Shown here piece by piece: positions 47,085 through 56,512 of a DNA stretch of 64,000 nucleotides. The stretch's first letter is position 1, and each line of letters opens with the position of its first letter. Made by a program: the position numbers and the translations under genes. This DNA comes from Solimonas sp. SE-A11 (GTDB taxonomy: Bacteria > Pseudomonadota > Gammaproteobacteria > Nevskiales > Nevskiaceae), in NCBI RefSeq assembly GCF_030345715.1, contig NZ_JAUASX010000013.1, forward strand, positions 62,001 through 126,000, in the 5' to 3' direction. The notes beneath the pieces are model-generated. The model was given only the letters and a program-made list of their open reading frames with translations. It was not told where the DNA came from and did not search any database.

Positions 47085-50000
47085 GGCTTCCCAACCTATC
47101 CGCACTTTCTGTGCGCGAGGGCGCGGTCACTCTTTTCTTCCTGCTGCTGTCGCTCGCCGTCGGGGCCTACACCTTCTTCAGCATGGGGCGCGCCGAGGAC
47201 CCCAGCTTCACGCTCAAGGTGATGGTGGTATCGGCGCTGTGGCCTGGGGCCGACGCCGCAACGCTGCGCGATCAGGTCGCGCAACGTTTGGAAAAGCGTA
47301 TCCAAGAGGTTGACGAAGTCCATCACGTCGACACCACTATCCGCCCCGGCCGGGTGGACCTCATGGTCGAGTTTCAGGACTACATCAGTAGCGAGCGTGC
47401 CCGCCAGTTGCGTTACGAGGTGCGGCGCCGGATGGAGGAGGAAGCGCGAACACTACCGCCTGGAGCCATCGGTCCCATCGTCAATGAAGACTTCAGCGAT
47501 GTCTATTTTTGCCTGTTGTCGCTGACCGCACCCGGCCTGCCGCAGCGGCTGGTTCTGCGTCAGGCTGAAGCCATCCGCGACCGGCTGCAGGCCGTTCCCG
47601 GAGTCCACAAGGCCTTGCTGCTGGGGGAGCGCCCCGAACGCTATTACGTGGATATCGACAACGACAGATTGCTCAATCTGGGCATACCGCCGGAGCAGAT
47701 TTTCGCTGCTCTCGAAGACCATAACCACCTGTTGCCGGCTGGCCTGATCGAGTCCCGCGGACCGCGCATCTATTTCCGCGTGGACGCCGACCTTTCGGAC
47801 ATCAAGCATCTGCTGGCGCTTCCGATCCGCATCGGCGAGCGCATCCTGCGTCTGGATGAGATTGCCGCCATCCATCGCGGCTACGAAGAACCTCCGAGTT
47901 ACCTCGTTCGCGCGGTCGGTGAGGACGCGGTGCTGATCGGAGTGGTCATGAAATCCGGCTTCAATGGTCTGACACTCGGCAAGTCGCTGGACAAATTCCT
48001 GACCACAGAACACGCCCAACTGCCACTGGGCATCAATCTAACCCGGCTTACCAACCAAGCCGAGTCAATCGACCGATCAGTCAGCCTCTTCCAGCTGAAG
48101 TTCTTCATTGCCGTCGGCGTGGTGCTGCTGGTGAGCGCGGTGGCAATCGGCCTGCGCGCTGCCCTGGTGGTGGGCATCGCTGTGCCAGTGACCTTGGGAT
48201 TGACGTTCTTCCTGATGCACCTCGCCGGACACGATCTCAACCTTGTGACACTGGGTGCGCTGATCCTTGCGCTCGGCCTGCTGGTGGATGACGCCATCAT
48301 CTCCATCGAGATGATGCTGGTAAAAATGGAGGAGGGCCTTGATCGTCTGCATGCGGCCGCTTTCGCCTGGACGAGCACGGCCGCGCCGATGCTGTTCGGG
48401 ACACTGGTCACCATCGCCGGCTTCGTGCCCATCGGCTTTGCAGCGTCGAGCACCGGCGAGTATGCCGGAGGCATTTTCTGGGTTCTGGCCTTTGCCCTGC
48501 TGCTGTCTTGGATCGTGGCCGTCACCTTCACCCCCTATCTCGGCGCGCGCCTGCTGCCGCCGCCAGCAGCTACCGTTGCACAGCACGGTGGGGCCGGCTT
48601 GTATGACACCTCCGGATATCGCCGTCTGAGAGGGGTTATCGAATGGTGCGTGCACCGTCGCCGCACCGTCGTCGGTGGCACTGTGGTGCTGCTGGTGCTG
48701 TCGGTGCTGGGCATGATCCTATTGGTGGAAAAGCAGTTCTTTCCACCCTCGGATCGGCCAGAGGTGCTGATCGACATATACCTGCCGCAAGGCAGTTCGA
48801 TTGCCGCCACCGATGCTGTGGCGCGGGCGGTCGAGACGCAGCTCGTCAAGATGCCGGGCGTCCGAAGCCACTCCACCTACGTCGGTGCCGGAGCACCACG
48901 ATTTTTCATTTCGGCGTCTCCGCAGTTGCCCAATCCAGCCTTCGCCCGTGTGCTGGTGATTAGCGAAGACGTTGCCGCGCGCGAGACCATCATCAGCCGG
49001 CTACAGGCCCAGATCGACGGCGGAGCTTTCCCTGGCGTGATGGTGCGCGTTTCCCGGCTGCGTTACGGGCCGCCGGTTGACTGGCCGGTGACGATGCGCG
49101 TGCTTGGCGATGATCCTGTCGAGCTGCGCCGCATCGCGGAGAAGGTGCGAGCCGCAATGGCTGCACACCCCAACACGCGGATGACCCATCTGGAGTGGGA
49201 CGAGCGGGTGCCCACCATCAGGCTACGTGCCGATGCCGAACGCCTGCGCCTGATCGGCCTGACACCACGCGACGTGGCCGAGCAAATGCAGGGGGAGTTG
49301 CACGGGAGCACCGCGACGATCATTCGTGAAGACGTACGCAGCGTCGAGCTGCGCGTGCGTGGCTCTGAGGCCTATCGTCGAGACGGCGGTTCGCTGGAAC
49401 TGAAGACGCGCGAAGGGCGCAAGATTCCAATTGCGCAGCTCGGCGACTTCGTGGTGGACTTCGAGGACCCGGTGCTGCGGCGGTACAACCGGCGTCTCTA
49501 CATTCCTGTACATGCCGATATCGAAGGGGCGCAAGTCAATGACGTGACCGCAGAAGTATGGCGATCGCTGGAGCCACTTAGATCGGAATTGCCGGACGGA
49601 TACAGCATCGAGATCGGCGGCTCGGTCGAACGCTCGAAAACAGCCAATGCTGCCATCCAGAAGCTGCAACCCTTGGTTGTAGTGTTGATGATGAGTTTCA
49701 TCATGCTTCAGATGCGCAGCTTCTCAGGCATGTTCATGGTGCTGGCTACTGCACCGCTCGGTCTGATGGGAGCGGTCGCGGCACTGCTGCTTTCAGGCAT
49801 GCCCTTCGGCTTCGTGGCCACGCTGGGCATCATCGGCCTGGCGGGCATCCTCATGCGCAACACGCTGATTCTCACCCAGCAGGTGTCCGACAACCTCACC
49901 GACGGGATGAGCACTTACGCGGCGGTCGTCGAGGCCGCCGTTCGACGCGCACGGCCGGTGGTTCTGACCGCCGCCGCTGCTGCCTTCGCATTCATTCCCC

Positions 50001-50155
50001 TGGCCTTCAACGGCTTCTGGGGACCGCTGGCAGTGGTGCTGATTGGCGGCGTTATCGTCGGGACGGCGATCACGCTGCTTTTTGTGCCCGCGCTCTACGC
50101 GCTCTGGTATCGGCTCCCCACCCGAGATACGCCCGCCTATGCAAAAGGAGCTTGA
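47081..50155 (+). CDS. RND efflux pump (island copy)
   Basis: A 1024-residue inner-membrane transporter with 12 hydrophobic helices and two large periplasmic loops. Transmembrane helix 4 has LGLLVDDAIISIEMM with the paired proton-relay aspartates, and FQDYISSERARQLRYEVRRR marks the TriC-like subgroup. It is the last gene of the cargo operon. Its cargo is likely the product or a toxic substrate of the preceding enzymes. No outer-membrane channel gene follows, so a host channel such as the OprM-like protein at 12282 would be needed. Confidence 0.93.
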   Translation: MRLPNLSALSVREGAVTLFFLLLSLAVGAYTFFSMGRAEDPSFTLKVMVVSALWPGADAATLRDQVAQRLEKRIQEVDEVHHVDTTIRPGRVDLMVEFQDYISSERARQLRYEVRRRMEEEARTLPPGAIGPIVNEDFSDVYFCLLSLTAPGLPQRLVLRQAEAIRDRLQAVPGVHKALLLGERPERYYVDIDNDRLLNLGIPPEQIFAALEDHNHLLPAGLIESRGPRIYFRVDADLSDIKHLLALPIRIGERILRLDEIAAIHRGYEEPPSYLVRAVGEDAVLIGVVMKSGFNGLTLGKSLDKFLTTEHAQLPLGINLTRLTNQAESIDRSVSLFQLKFFIAVGVVLLVSAVAIGLRAALVVGIAVPVTLGLTFFLMHLAGHDLNLVTLGALILALGLLVDDAIISIEMMLVKMEEGLDRLHAAAFAWTSTAAPMLFGTLVTIAGFVPIGFAASSTGEYAGGIFWVLAFALLLSWIVAVTFTPYLGARLLPPPAATVAQHGGAGLYDTSGYRRLRGVIEWCVHRRRTVVGGTVVLLVLSVLGMILLVEKQFFPPSDRPEVLIDIYLPQGSSIAATDAVARAVETQLVKMPGVRSHSTYVGAGAPRFFISASPQLPNPAFARVLVISEDVAARETIISRLQAQIDGGAFPGVMVRVSRLRYGPPVDWPVTMRVLGDDPVELRRIAEKVRAAMAAHPNTRMTHLEWDERVPTIRLRADAERLRLIGLTPRDVAEQMQGELHGSTATIIREDVRSVELRVRGSEAYRRDGGSLELKTREGRKIPIAQLGDFVVDFEDPVLRRYNRRLYIPVHADIEGAQVNDVTAEVWRSLEPLRSELPDGYSIEIGGSVERSKTANAAIQKLQPLVVVLMMSFIMLQMRSFSGMFMVLATAPLGLMGAVAALLLSGMPFGFVATLGIIGLAGILMRNTLILTQQVSDNLTDGMSTYAAVVEAAVRRARPVVLTAAAAAFAFIPLAFNGFWGPLAVVLIGGVIVGTAITLLFVPALYALWYRLPTRDTPAYAKGA

Positions 50156-50760
50156 AGATGTCTGCATGAGACTCGGCCACATCGGCAACATTTACGGATA
50201 GAGCTTCGCTGATGATGCCTGAACGGAGACCTCCGCAGCTTTTATTCCAATTTCTCGTTACGGTCAGCAGCGAACGACCGACACCCAATCTTGCGAAGAC
50301 TCTCCATGCGCAATGCCGTAGCAGCCCTGCTCAGCTTCCGAAACTAGGCAGGCATGCACCACACCCCGGCGTGGGGCTTCAAGCGGGCCCGCGTTGGGGC
50401 TTAGAACCTGTCGCGGACCATCAGGGGGAGTTCTTCTTCGCACTTCCTGCGCAGCTTCACGGAAGCCGTCATTCAGCTCCCATGGAGCCACTGCGCAGTT
50501 TCGCTGAAAGCAGCTGCGCAACAAGCTGGCGGACTGTAGAAAAAAGGGAGGCCAGAATCGCGATCCTTCCTTGGATTCTGCATCGCCACCGTGCCTACTG
50601 GGGGAACGCAGGATTGTTCAATCCTGATCCACCGCCGGTGACCGCGGACCGCCATTAAGGTCGACTCAGCAGTTCTGCGACGAGCGCACTGCCGCCGCAG
50701 GGCGGCAGTCCCTAGCTCAGTTGCGCCTCGGTCGGGGCTGTGTAAGGGGGGAACTGCCGG
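50156..50760. other. About 600 bp without a recognisable gene
   Basis: Open frames on both strands here have no domain, no ribosome binding site and odd composition, so I do not call them. I see no repeat or insertion-sequence end. It may be a scar between cargo modules of different origin. Confidence 0.45.
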
Positions 50761-50773
50761 TACAATATGAACC

Positions 50774-50787
50774 CTATAGTATTCATT
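50774..50787 (+). promoter_or_regulatory. Operator-like box before the phosphatase gene
   Basis: CTATAGTATTCATT is 13 of 14 identical to CTATAGTGTTCATT at 52213-52226, upstream of the orphan gene at 52273. The box contains the TATAGT that could be the -10. Shared control by the XRE protein encoded between the two genes is inferred. Confidence 0.5.
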
Positions 50788-50792
50788 GGTAA

Positions 50793-51755
50793 ATGGCACC
50801 CCATATGCTGTTCGAAAAGCCTTTCATCACTTTGCCGCCCAACTCAATGGGAAGAGATTTCTGCATTGGGGACCTCCACGGCTGCTTGGAGATGCTGAAC
50901 CGGTTGCTCTTCGAGGTCCGCTTCAACCCCCGACAGGATCGCTTGTTTTCCGTCGGAGACCTGGTGCACCGCGGGCCTTCGTCAGTTGAGTGCCTACGGC
51001 TGGCGGAAAAGCCTTGGTTTTATGCTGTCATGGGCAATCACGAAGCCATGCAGATGGGGGCCTATCGTGGCGCCATTTCATCGGAACGAGGCCTGGTCTA
51101 TTCGATGTGCGAGTACTTCGGTCCGAATGATCCCTTGCGGCCTGGCAATAACGATCAGGCACGCATGGAGAAGATACTAAGCCGTCTGCCGCTGGCCTTT
51201 GAAATTCTCCTGGCGGATGGGCGCAAGGTCGGCATTGTCCATGCCGGCCTACCCAACGAATGGACCTGGGCAGATGTTAGCGACATGCACGAGCATGGAT
51301 CAGACCTGTACGAGAGATACGGCCGTCTTCAGAGACGAATTCTCTGGGATCGAAGCACGACGATCGCCGCTGGCATTGCTTCCATCCCTGACATCGAAAA
51401 GGACATCCACCGCCTGTATCCGCCAGCGACTCGCTTCGAGCACGAATTGGCGACGTGCCCCGTCTTGGGGCTTGACCTGCTGGTCTCCGGGCATACAACC
51501 CTGGCCTCCAGGCAGCCGCTTTTAGCGCGAAATCGTCTGCATTTGGACACCGGCGCCGGTATGGAGGATGGTCGACTGACCTTGGTCGAGTTGCTCTCGG
51601 GGTACTACTGGCAGGTGCCCGATCCTCGACGCGAGCCGGATATGCCCGTGACCGAGTACGCGAGTATCCCGACCACGCTCCCTAACCTATCGTGGCTGAG
51701 CGATTCGGAGCGAGCGGTACTGCAAGTGGCCAACGAAAAATCAAGAGATCATTGA
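50793..51755 (+). CDS. PPP-family metallophosphoesterase (serine/threonine phosphatase-like)
   Basis: A 320-residue protein with the full PPP signature: GDLHG (26-30), GDLVHRGP (55-62), GNHE (81-84) and later SGHTTL. The first 90 residues resemble PrpA/PphA and ApaH-like bacterial enzymes. It should bind two metal ions and hydrolyse phosphoprotein or dinucleoside polyphosphate; the substrate is not decidable. The ATG at 50793 or 50805 may be used; neither has a strong ribosome binding site. It shares an operator-like box with the orphan gene downstream of the XRE regulator. Confidence 0.85.
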   Translation: MAPHMLFEKPFITLPPNSMGRDFCIGDLHGCLEMLNRLLFEVRFNPRQDRLFSVGDLVHRGPSSVECLRLAEKPWFYAVMGNHEAMQMGAYRGAISSERGLVYSMCEYFGPNDPLRPGNNDQARMEKILSRLPLAFEILLADGRKVGIVHAGLPNEWTWADVSDMHEHGSDLYERYGRLQRRILWDRSTTIAAGIASIPDIEKDIHRLYPPATRFEHELATCPVLGLDLLVSGHTTLASRQPLLARNRLHLDTGAGMEDGRLTLVELLSGYYWQVPDPRREPDMPVTEYASIPTTLPNLSWLSDSERAVLQVANEKSRDH

Positions 51756-51801
51756 TCTCGCAGCCTCGATGCAGACGTCTGAGTGTCCTGCTCGGTCCGC
51801 T

Positions 51802-52155
51802 TTATCCACCTCGTGGGTTCCCCCCGGCTACATTGATACGCCCACGAGAGGGCCTAATCCTATCAGCGTTCGGTGCCTTGCCCTGCAGTTGCGATACCTC
51901 GTCGCTCACCTGTCTGAGCAATGCGGCGGGCGTGGTCCGCGTGAATATGGCGTAGGTCAGCACGTAGAGGGAAAGCGGGCTGACACGCATCTTTCCGGCG
52001 AGGGCATCCACCTTCTCGAGCGTCGGGCTTTTCATCCCCCGTTCCAGGCTGCTGATATAGGTTCGACTCGAGACATCGCTGAAGTCCTCCTGGCTGAGGT
52101 CCGCATACAGGCGAACCTTGCGAAGGGACTCGGCAAACGCGCCTGCAAGCTTCAT
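51802..52155 (-). CDS. XRE-family helix-turn-helix regulator
   Basis: A 117-residue protein with an N-terminal Cro/C1-type helix-turn-helix (about 8-65): ESLRKVRLYADLSQEDFSDV, then SRTYISSLERGMKSPTLEKV. A hydrophobic C-terminal helix may mediate dimerisation. It is divergent from the orphan gene at 52273, with a 25-bp palindrome between them that includes the motif also found before the phosphatase gene. It is probably an autorepressor controlling a small regulon on the island. Confidence 0.85.
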   Translation of the reverse strand: MKLAGAFAESLRKVRLYADLSQEDFSDVSSRTYISSLERGMKSPTLEKVDALAGKMRVSPLSLYVLTYAIFTRTTPAALLRQVSDEVSQLQGKAPNADRIRPSRGRINVAGGNPRGG

Positions 52156-52195
52156 GGTGGCTCCCGAAGAGGAGCCACCTATTTAGTTTCTTGCA

Positions 52196-52220
52196 CACTA
52201 TAGAGCTACAATCTATAGTG
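52196..52220. promoter_or_regulatory. Palindromic operator between the XRE gene and the orphan gene
   Basis: CACTATAGA (52196-52204), a 7-base spacer and TCTATAGTG (52212-52220) form a perfect inverted repeat in a divergent promoter region. The right arm, extended to TTCATT, recurs before the phosphatase gene at 50774. The TATAGTG core also appears in the palindrome before the oxygenase operon (40031-40055). Confidence 0.68.
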
Positions 52221-52272
52221 TTCATTAATTGCAATATCCCAAGGCCCGCGCTTTCCGCGCCGCAGCGACACC

Positions 52273-52668
52273 ATGCATCTGTGTCTCCATCCGGATAGCG
52301 GCGAACTAGAGCTTAGGGCTGTGCTGCCTGAGCATGTCGCCGAGGCGCTTGCGATCCAGCTGGAGCGCATTGCGGATAAAGTAAGCCGCGACGCGCTATT
52401 CCGTCGGGTGTCGACAGTTGTGGCCGACGCTGTTGCCCATACGTTGGACTTCGACCTGCAGCCGCCGACGGATCGACAGGTGCGCTTTGCCGGCACCATA
52501 GCTCGCCACCTGGGCGTAGACATTCCCGCCGATGTTTTCCGCTTTCGCGGCCCCATGACGCGCTTCCTGGATCAGCATGCGCCCACCTTCCATGCCCGGG
52601 TAAGCCGGCGAAGCGGCTCGGCGACGCCTGATGACGCCGCCGATATCATCGGGCGGCGCTGGTCCTGA
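52273..52668 (+). CDS. Protein of unknown function (131 residues)
   Basis: A soluble protein starting MHLCLHPDSGELELRAVLPE. It is rich in charged residues, with predicted helices around 24-60 and 65-90 (QVRFAGTIARHLGVDIPADV). No domain is recognised. The segment RQVRFAGTIARHLGV is reminiscent of short DNA-binding or zinc-free motifs in DUF3072-like proteins, but this is weak. It is divergent from the XRE gene and sits behind the palindromic operator, so it is likely a target of that regulator. Codon use is somewhat less GC-rich than in the LysR-SDR module to its right. Confidence 0.55.
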   Translation: MHLCLHPDSGELELRAVLPEHVAEALAIQLERIADKVSRDALFRRVSTVVADAVAHTLDFDLQPPTDRQVRFAGTIARHLGVDIPADVFRFRGPMTRFLDQHAPTFHARVSRRSGSATPDDAADIIGRRWS

Positions 52669-52970
52669 TGCTGGGCTGTGCCATCGCCCAGAGGGCACGA
52701 CATTCCCGCATGGGATGGCTTTGCAACCACAATCAAAGAGCTGCTTGGCTGCCGTGCCCCGGGATATTACAGAACGCCATCTCGTTGCGCACAAAACGCC
52801 AGCCAACTCGCGCGGCGACACCAGCAGACTTGCGCACTACCTTCTGACGGCGAAGCAGCGAAAAGTGTTCTCGATCCATCTGAATTGACAACGATATCTA
52901 CTGCGTCGATTGTCGTTGGGATTACCAAAGCGGAAGACATATCCAAGGCGAGTCACTTGCGCTGTGGCCT
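52669..52970. other. 300 bp without a recognisable gene
   Basis: This stretch separates the orphan gene from the convergent LysR gene. I see no terminator-like hairpin with a T-run and no credible frame. It marks the boundary between the less GC-rich phosphatase-XRE module and the GC-rich LysR-SDR module. Confidence 0.4.
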
Positions 52971-53900
52971 TCAACCAAGACTTCCAGCGAACCGCTGTGC
53001 CAGCCGCTGCTTCTTGAACGCCTCTACCACATGCTCCACGAAAACACGGGTCTTGGCTGGCAGCATCGTCCGCGTCGCGTAGTACAGTGAAATAGGGCCA
53101 GCGTCCGCGTACCACTTCGGTAGGACACGCACCAGCCTGCCGCTTTCCAAGTGCGGCGAGGCATGCGGCACCGCGACTAGTGCGACGCCGAGGCCGAGCA
53201 GCGCGCTGCGACACATCGCCTCGGGATCGTTCATCACCAGCGTATCGGTCGTCTGCGCAGCCATCTCCTGGCCGGCGACATTCCGCATGGTCCAGTTACG
53301 GATGCGCCCGGTGCGGACGGACCGCATGCCGATGCCGGTGAACTTGAGCAGTTCCGAGGGATCGGTGGGCAGGTCTTTTCCGGCCAGATACGCGGGCGAA
53401 GCCACCGCGATGATGTGCGCCGGAGCCAGCGGCCGGGAGACGACGCCGGGCGCCAGCTCGATGCCGCCCCCGATCGCCGCGTCGAAACCCTCGGAGATCA
53501 GATCGACCTGGCGATTCTCGAAGTCCCAGTCGATGCGGATATTCGGGTAGCGCGCCAGAAACTCCGGCAGCAAGGGCAGCAGGTAATCCATGCCGAACGT
53601 CAGCGCCATGCTGACCTTGAGGACCCCCGCCGGCTCCTCGTCATCCCGTGAGACATCGGCGATGGCCGACTGCAGTCCGCGCAGATGTCCACGGACCGTT
53701 TCCAGGAAGCGCTCGCCGGCTTCGGTAAGCGTGAGCTTGCGTGTACTGCGCTGGAACAGGCGCACGCCGAGATTGCGTTCCAGCATGGCCACGTTGGGGC
53801 TGACGGCCGCCGGCGTCAGGCCCAGCTGGCGGGCGGCGGCGGAAAAGCCGCCGTTCTCGGCGCTGCGGACGAAGGACTCCAGGTTGGCCAGCGTTTCCAT
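52971..53900 (-). CDS. LysR-family transcriptional regulator
   Basis: A 309-residue LysR regulator. The N-terminal winged helix reads METLANLESFVRSAENGGFS, then AAARQLGLTPAAVSPNVAML. The effector domain (about 90-300) follows. Members of this subgroup (PF00126/PF03466, close to AaeR/DsdC-like SDR regulators) commonly sit divergent from an oxidoreductase gene, and the SDR at 54015 fits. I prefer the ATG at 53898-53900; a start six codons upstream is possible. Confidence 0.88.
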   Translation of the reverse strand: METLANLESFVRSAENGGFSAAARQLGLTPAAVSPNVAMLERNLGVRLFQRSTRKLTLTEAGERFLETVRGHLRGLQSAIADVSRDDEEPAGVLKVSMALTFGMDYLLPLLPEFLARYPNIRIDWDFENRQVDLISEGFDAAIGGGIELAPGVVSRPLAPAHIIAVASPAYLAGKDLPTDPSELLKFTGIGMRSVRTGRIRNWTMRNVAGQEMAAQTTDTLVMNDPEAMCRSALLGLGVALVAVPHASPHLESGRLVRVLPKWYADAGPISLYYATRTMLPAKTRVFVEHVVEAFKKQRLAQRFAGSLG

Positions 53901-54014
53901 GCTTCGCCCTATTTTCAATCAAAAGTAATAAATGAAACCAATCATTACCCACTAATCAAGGGTCAATCAAGTTGGGAGACTGGCCTCACTTTCCAACCCC
54001 GCAGGAGATTCACC

Positions 54015-54764
54015 ATGAACCAGCAGCTCCCCCTCAGCGGCAAGGTCGCCCTCGTCACCGGCGGCTCACGCTCTATCGGCGCCAGCATCGCGAAGCGGCT
54101 CGCCCGCGATGGCGCCGCCGTCGCCATCACCTACAGCGCGTCTCCGGACAAGGCGCAGGCCGTCGTGGATGAGATCCAGGCGGCGGGCGGCCGGGCTGTT
54201 GCCATCCAGGCGGACGCGGGCAACGCCGAAGCCGTGCGCGCCTCGGTGCGCCAGACGGTGGCGGAGCTGGGCGGCATCGACATCCTGGTGAACAACGCCG
54301 GTATCGCCATCAACGCGCCGATCGACGAGTACAAGCTGGAGGACTACCAGCGCATGATCGATGTCAACGTCACCGGCGTGTTCGTGGCGACCCAGGAGGC
54401 CGTGCGGCATATGAAGAAAGGCGGCCGGGTGATCCACATCGGCAGCTCGATGACGCGCTATGCGGCTTTCGGTACCGCGTCCGTGTACACACTGACCAAG
54501 AGCGCGGTGTCGGGCTTCAACCGCAGCCTGGCCCGTGACGTCGGGCCGCGCGGCATCACGGTCAACACGGTCCATCCCGGTCCGACGGACACGGACATGA
54601 ACCCAGCCACTGGCCCCGTCGCGCAGATCGTGGGCCCGGGCCTGGCGCTCGGCCGCTACGGTCAGCCGGGCGAGATCGCCGGCGTGGTGGCCTTCCTCGC
54701 CGGACCGGACGGCTCCTTCGTCACGGGTGCCGACATCGTCGCTGACGGCGGCTTTACTGCCTGA
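54015..54764 (+). CDS. Short-chain dehydrogenase/reductase (FabG-like)
   Basis: A 249-residue classical SDR with a good ribosome binding site (AGGAG, 54003-54007). It has TGGSRSIGASIAKRL, NNAGIAIN, a Ser in HIGSSMTRY, Tyr-x-x-x-Lys in YTLTKSAVSGF, and the C-terminal GADIVADGGFTA typical of FabG-like enzymes. It is divergent from the LysR gene and followed after 16 bp by an F420-reductase-like gene, so both may respond to the same inducer. The substrate is unknown. Confidence 0.9.
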   Translation: MNQQLPLSGKVALVTGGSRSIGASIAKRLARDGAAVAITYSASPDKAQAVVDEIQAAGGRAVAIQADAGNAEAVRASVRQTVAELGGIDILVNNAGIAINAPIDEYKLEDYQRMIDVNVTGVFVATQEAVRHMKKGGRVIHIGSSMTRYAAFGTASVYTLTKSAVSGFNRSLARDVGPRGITVNTVHPGPTDTDMNPATGPVAQIVGPGLALGRYGQPGEIAGVVAFLAGPDGSFVTGADIVADGGFTA

Positions 54765-54780
54765 TACGTAGGAGACCTCC

Positions 54781-55383
54781 ATGAGCACTATCGGAATCAT
54801 CGGCGCCGGCAGCATCGGCTCGGCGTTTGCTCGCGCGCTGGCGCGCGCCGGCCTCCAGGCCACTCTCGCCAATAGCCGCGGCCCGCAATCGCTCGCGCAA
54901 CTGGTCAAGGAACTCGGGCCCTCGATCATGGCGGGGACGCGAGAGGAAGCGGCGTCGAAGGACATCGTCCTGGTCGCGGTGAACTGGTCGAAGCTGCCGG
55001 AGGCGCTGAAGGGACTGCCGGACTGGGATGGTCGCATCGTCATCGACGCGAACAATCCGATCGAGGCGCCGCTGTTTCAGCCGGCCGAGCTGCATGGCCG
55101 TGTATCGAGCGAGGTGTTTTCGGACCTCGTTCCGGGCGCGAAGGTGGTGAAGACCTTCAACCACCTGCAGCCCGCGCTGGTTTCAGGTGATCCTCGGGCT
55201 GAGGGTGGACGGCGCGTGCTGTTCGTGTCGGGCGACGATGCAGCGGCCAAGGCCAAGGTGACTGCGCTCATCGACCGGCTCGGCTTCTTCGCGATGGACC
55301 TCGGTCCATTGGCGGTGGGTGGCCGGCTGGCTCAGTTCCCGGGTGGGTCGCTGCCTACGCACAATCTGGTGAAGTTCGGCTGA
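54781..55383 (+). CDS. NADPH-dependent F420 reductase-like oxidoreductase
   Basis: A 200-residue protein with an N-terminal NADP-binding fold (MSTIGIIGAGSIGSAFARAL, then LANSRGPQSL). The family core is IVIDANNPIEAP, KVVKTFNHLQP and RVLFVSGDDAAAKAKVTALI. In proteobacteria such proteins usually act as generic NADP-dependent reductases and not with F420. It is the second gene of the SDR unit and the last gene before the island's right end, and it ends at a strong hairpin. Confidence 0.85.
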   Translation: MSTIGIIGAGSIGSAFARALARAGLQATLANSRGPQSLAQLVKELGPSIMAGTREEAASKDIVLVAVNWSKLPEALKGLPDWDGRIVIDANNPIEAPLFQPAELHGRVSSEVFSDLVPGAKVVKTFNHLQPALVSGDPRAEGGRRVLFVSGDDAAAKAKVTALIDRLGFFAMDLGPLAVGGRLAQFPGGSLPTHNLVKFG

Positions 55384-55397
55384 GGCAGCCCTAAGAT

Positions 55398-55425
55398 GGG
55401 CGCCGATCTTCATCGATCGGCGCCC
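55398..55425 (+). terminator. Hairpin after the LysR-SDR module
   Basis: GGGCGCCGATC and GATCGGCGCCC form a perfect 11-bp stem around a 6-base loop, 15 bp after the stop codon. Only a weak T-content follows (GCTTGTTG), but the stem is strong enough to act as a terminator. Confidence 0.65.
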
Positions 55426-55760
55426 GCTTGTTGCGGTCAAGGGTGCGCAGGCTCAGGGAGGAGGGTGAGCAGGAAGCTGATGCCGTTGAGCAACTGGCTG
55501 ATGTAAATGCGCAGCGTCTTGGCGTCAGTGCGCATTTGCTAGGGGGCCGATGCGCAGACCGGCTGGCGTGGGGCAGACGATTCGCTGGTTGCGGCGCCAG
55601 AGTCGTTGAACGACACTGAAGACCGAGACTCCCGGTTCGCTGTGAGACCAAGCTCATCGAAACCAGTCGAATCAGCTTTAGCCCGGCAGCGCCCGATTCG
55701 GCTACAAGAAACAAATCGGCTGCCATCGGATACATCAATTTATTCATGCATTTATTAATA
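55426..55760. other. Non-coding right edge of the island
   Basis: No credible gene. The last 40 bp are strongly AT-rich (ATTTATTCATGCATTTATTAAT), unlike the rest of the island and the host. The AT-rich DNA may ease bending by an integration protein or serve as an outward promoter for the truncated ttcA that follows. Confidence 0.5.
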
Positions 55761-55786
55761 TGCTGAACGATTTATATCCGATAGAA

Positions 55787-55792
<6 letters not shown>
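55761..55792. repeat. Right junction of the island: right terminal inverted repeat plus GGCAAG core
   Basis: Positions 55761-55786, read as the reverse complement (TTCTA...GATATAAATCGTTCAGCA), match the left end at 20 of 26 bases. GGCAAG at 55787-55792 is the second copy of the core, followed directly by host ttcA codons GACAGCTAC (Asp-Ser-Tyr). Confidence 0.88.

Positions 55793-56504
<712 letters not shown>

Positions 56505-56512
<8 letters not shown>

Noticed and set aside
50212..50658. Open frame of 148 codons on the plus strand after the island RND pump
   Set aside because: No domain, no ribosome binding site, unnatural residue pattern; the opposite strand has an equally long empty frame.
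50793..52668. Anti-phage defence system in the phosphatase-XRE-orphan module
   Set aside because: No nuclease, NTPase, TIR, reverse transcriptase or other known effector is visible; kept only as a regulatory module.
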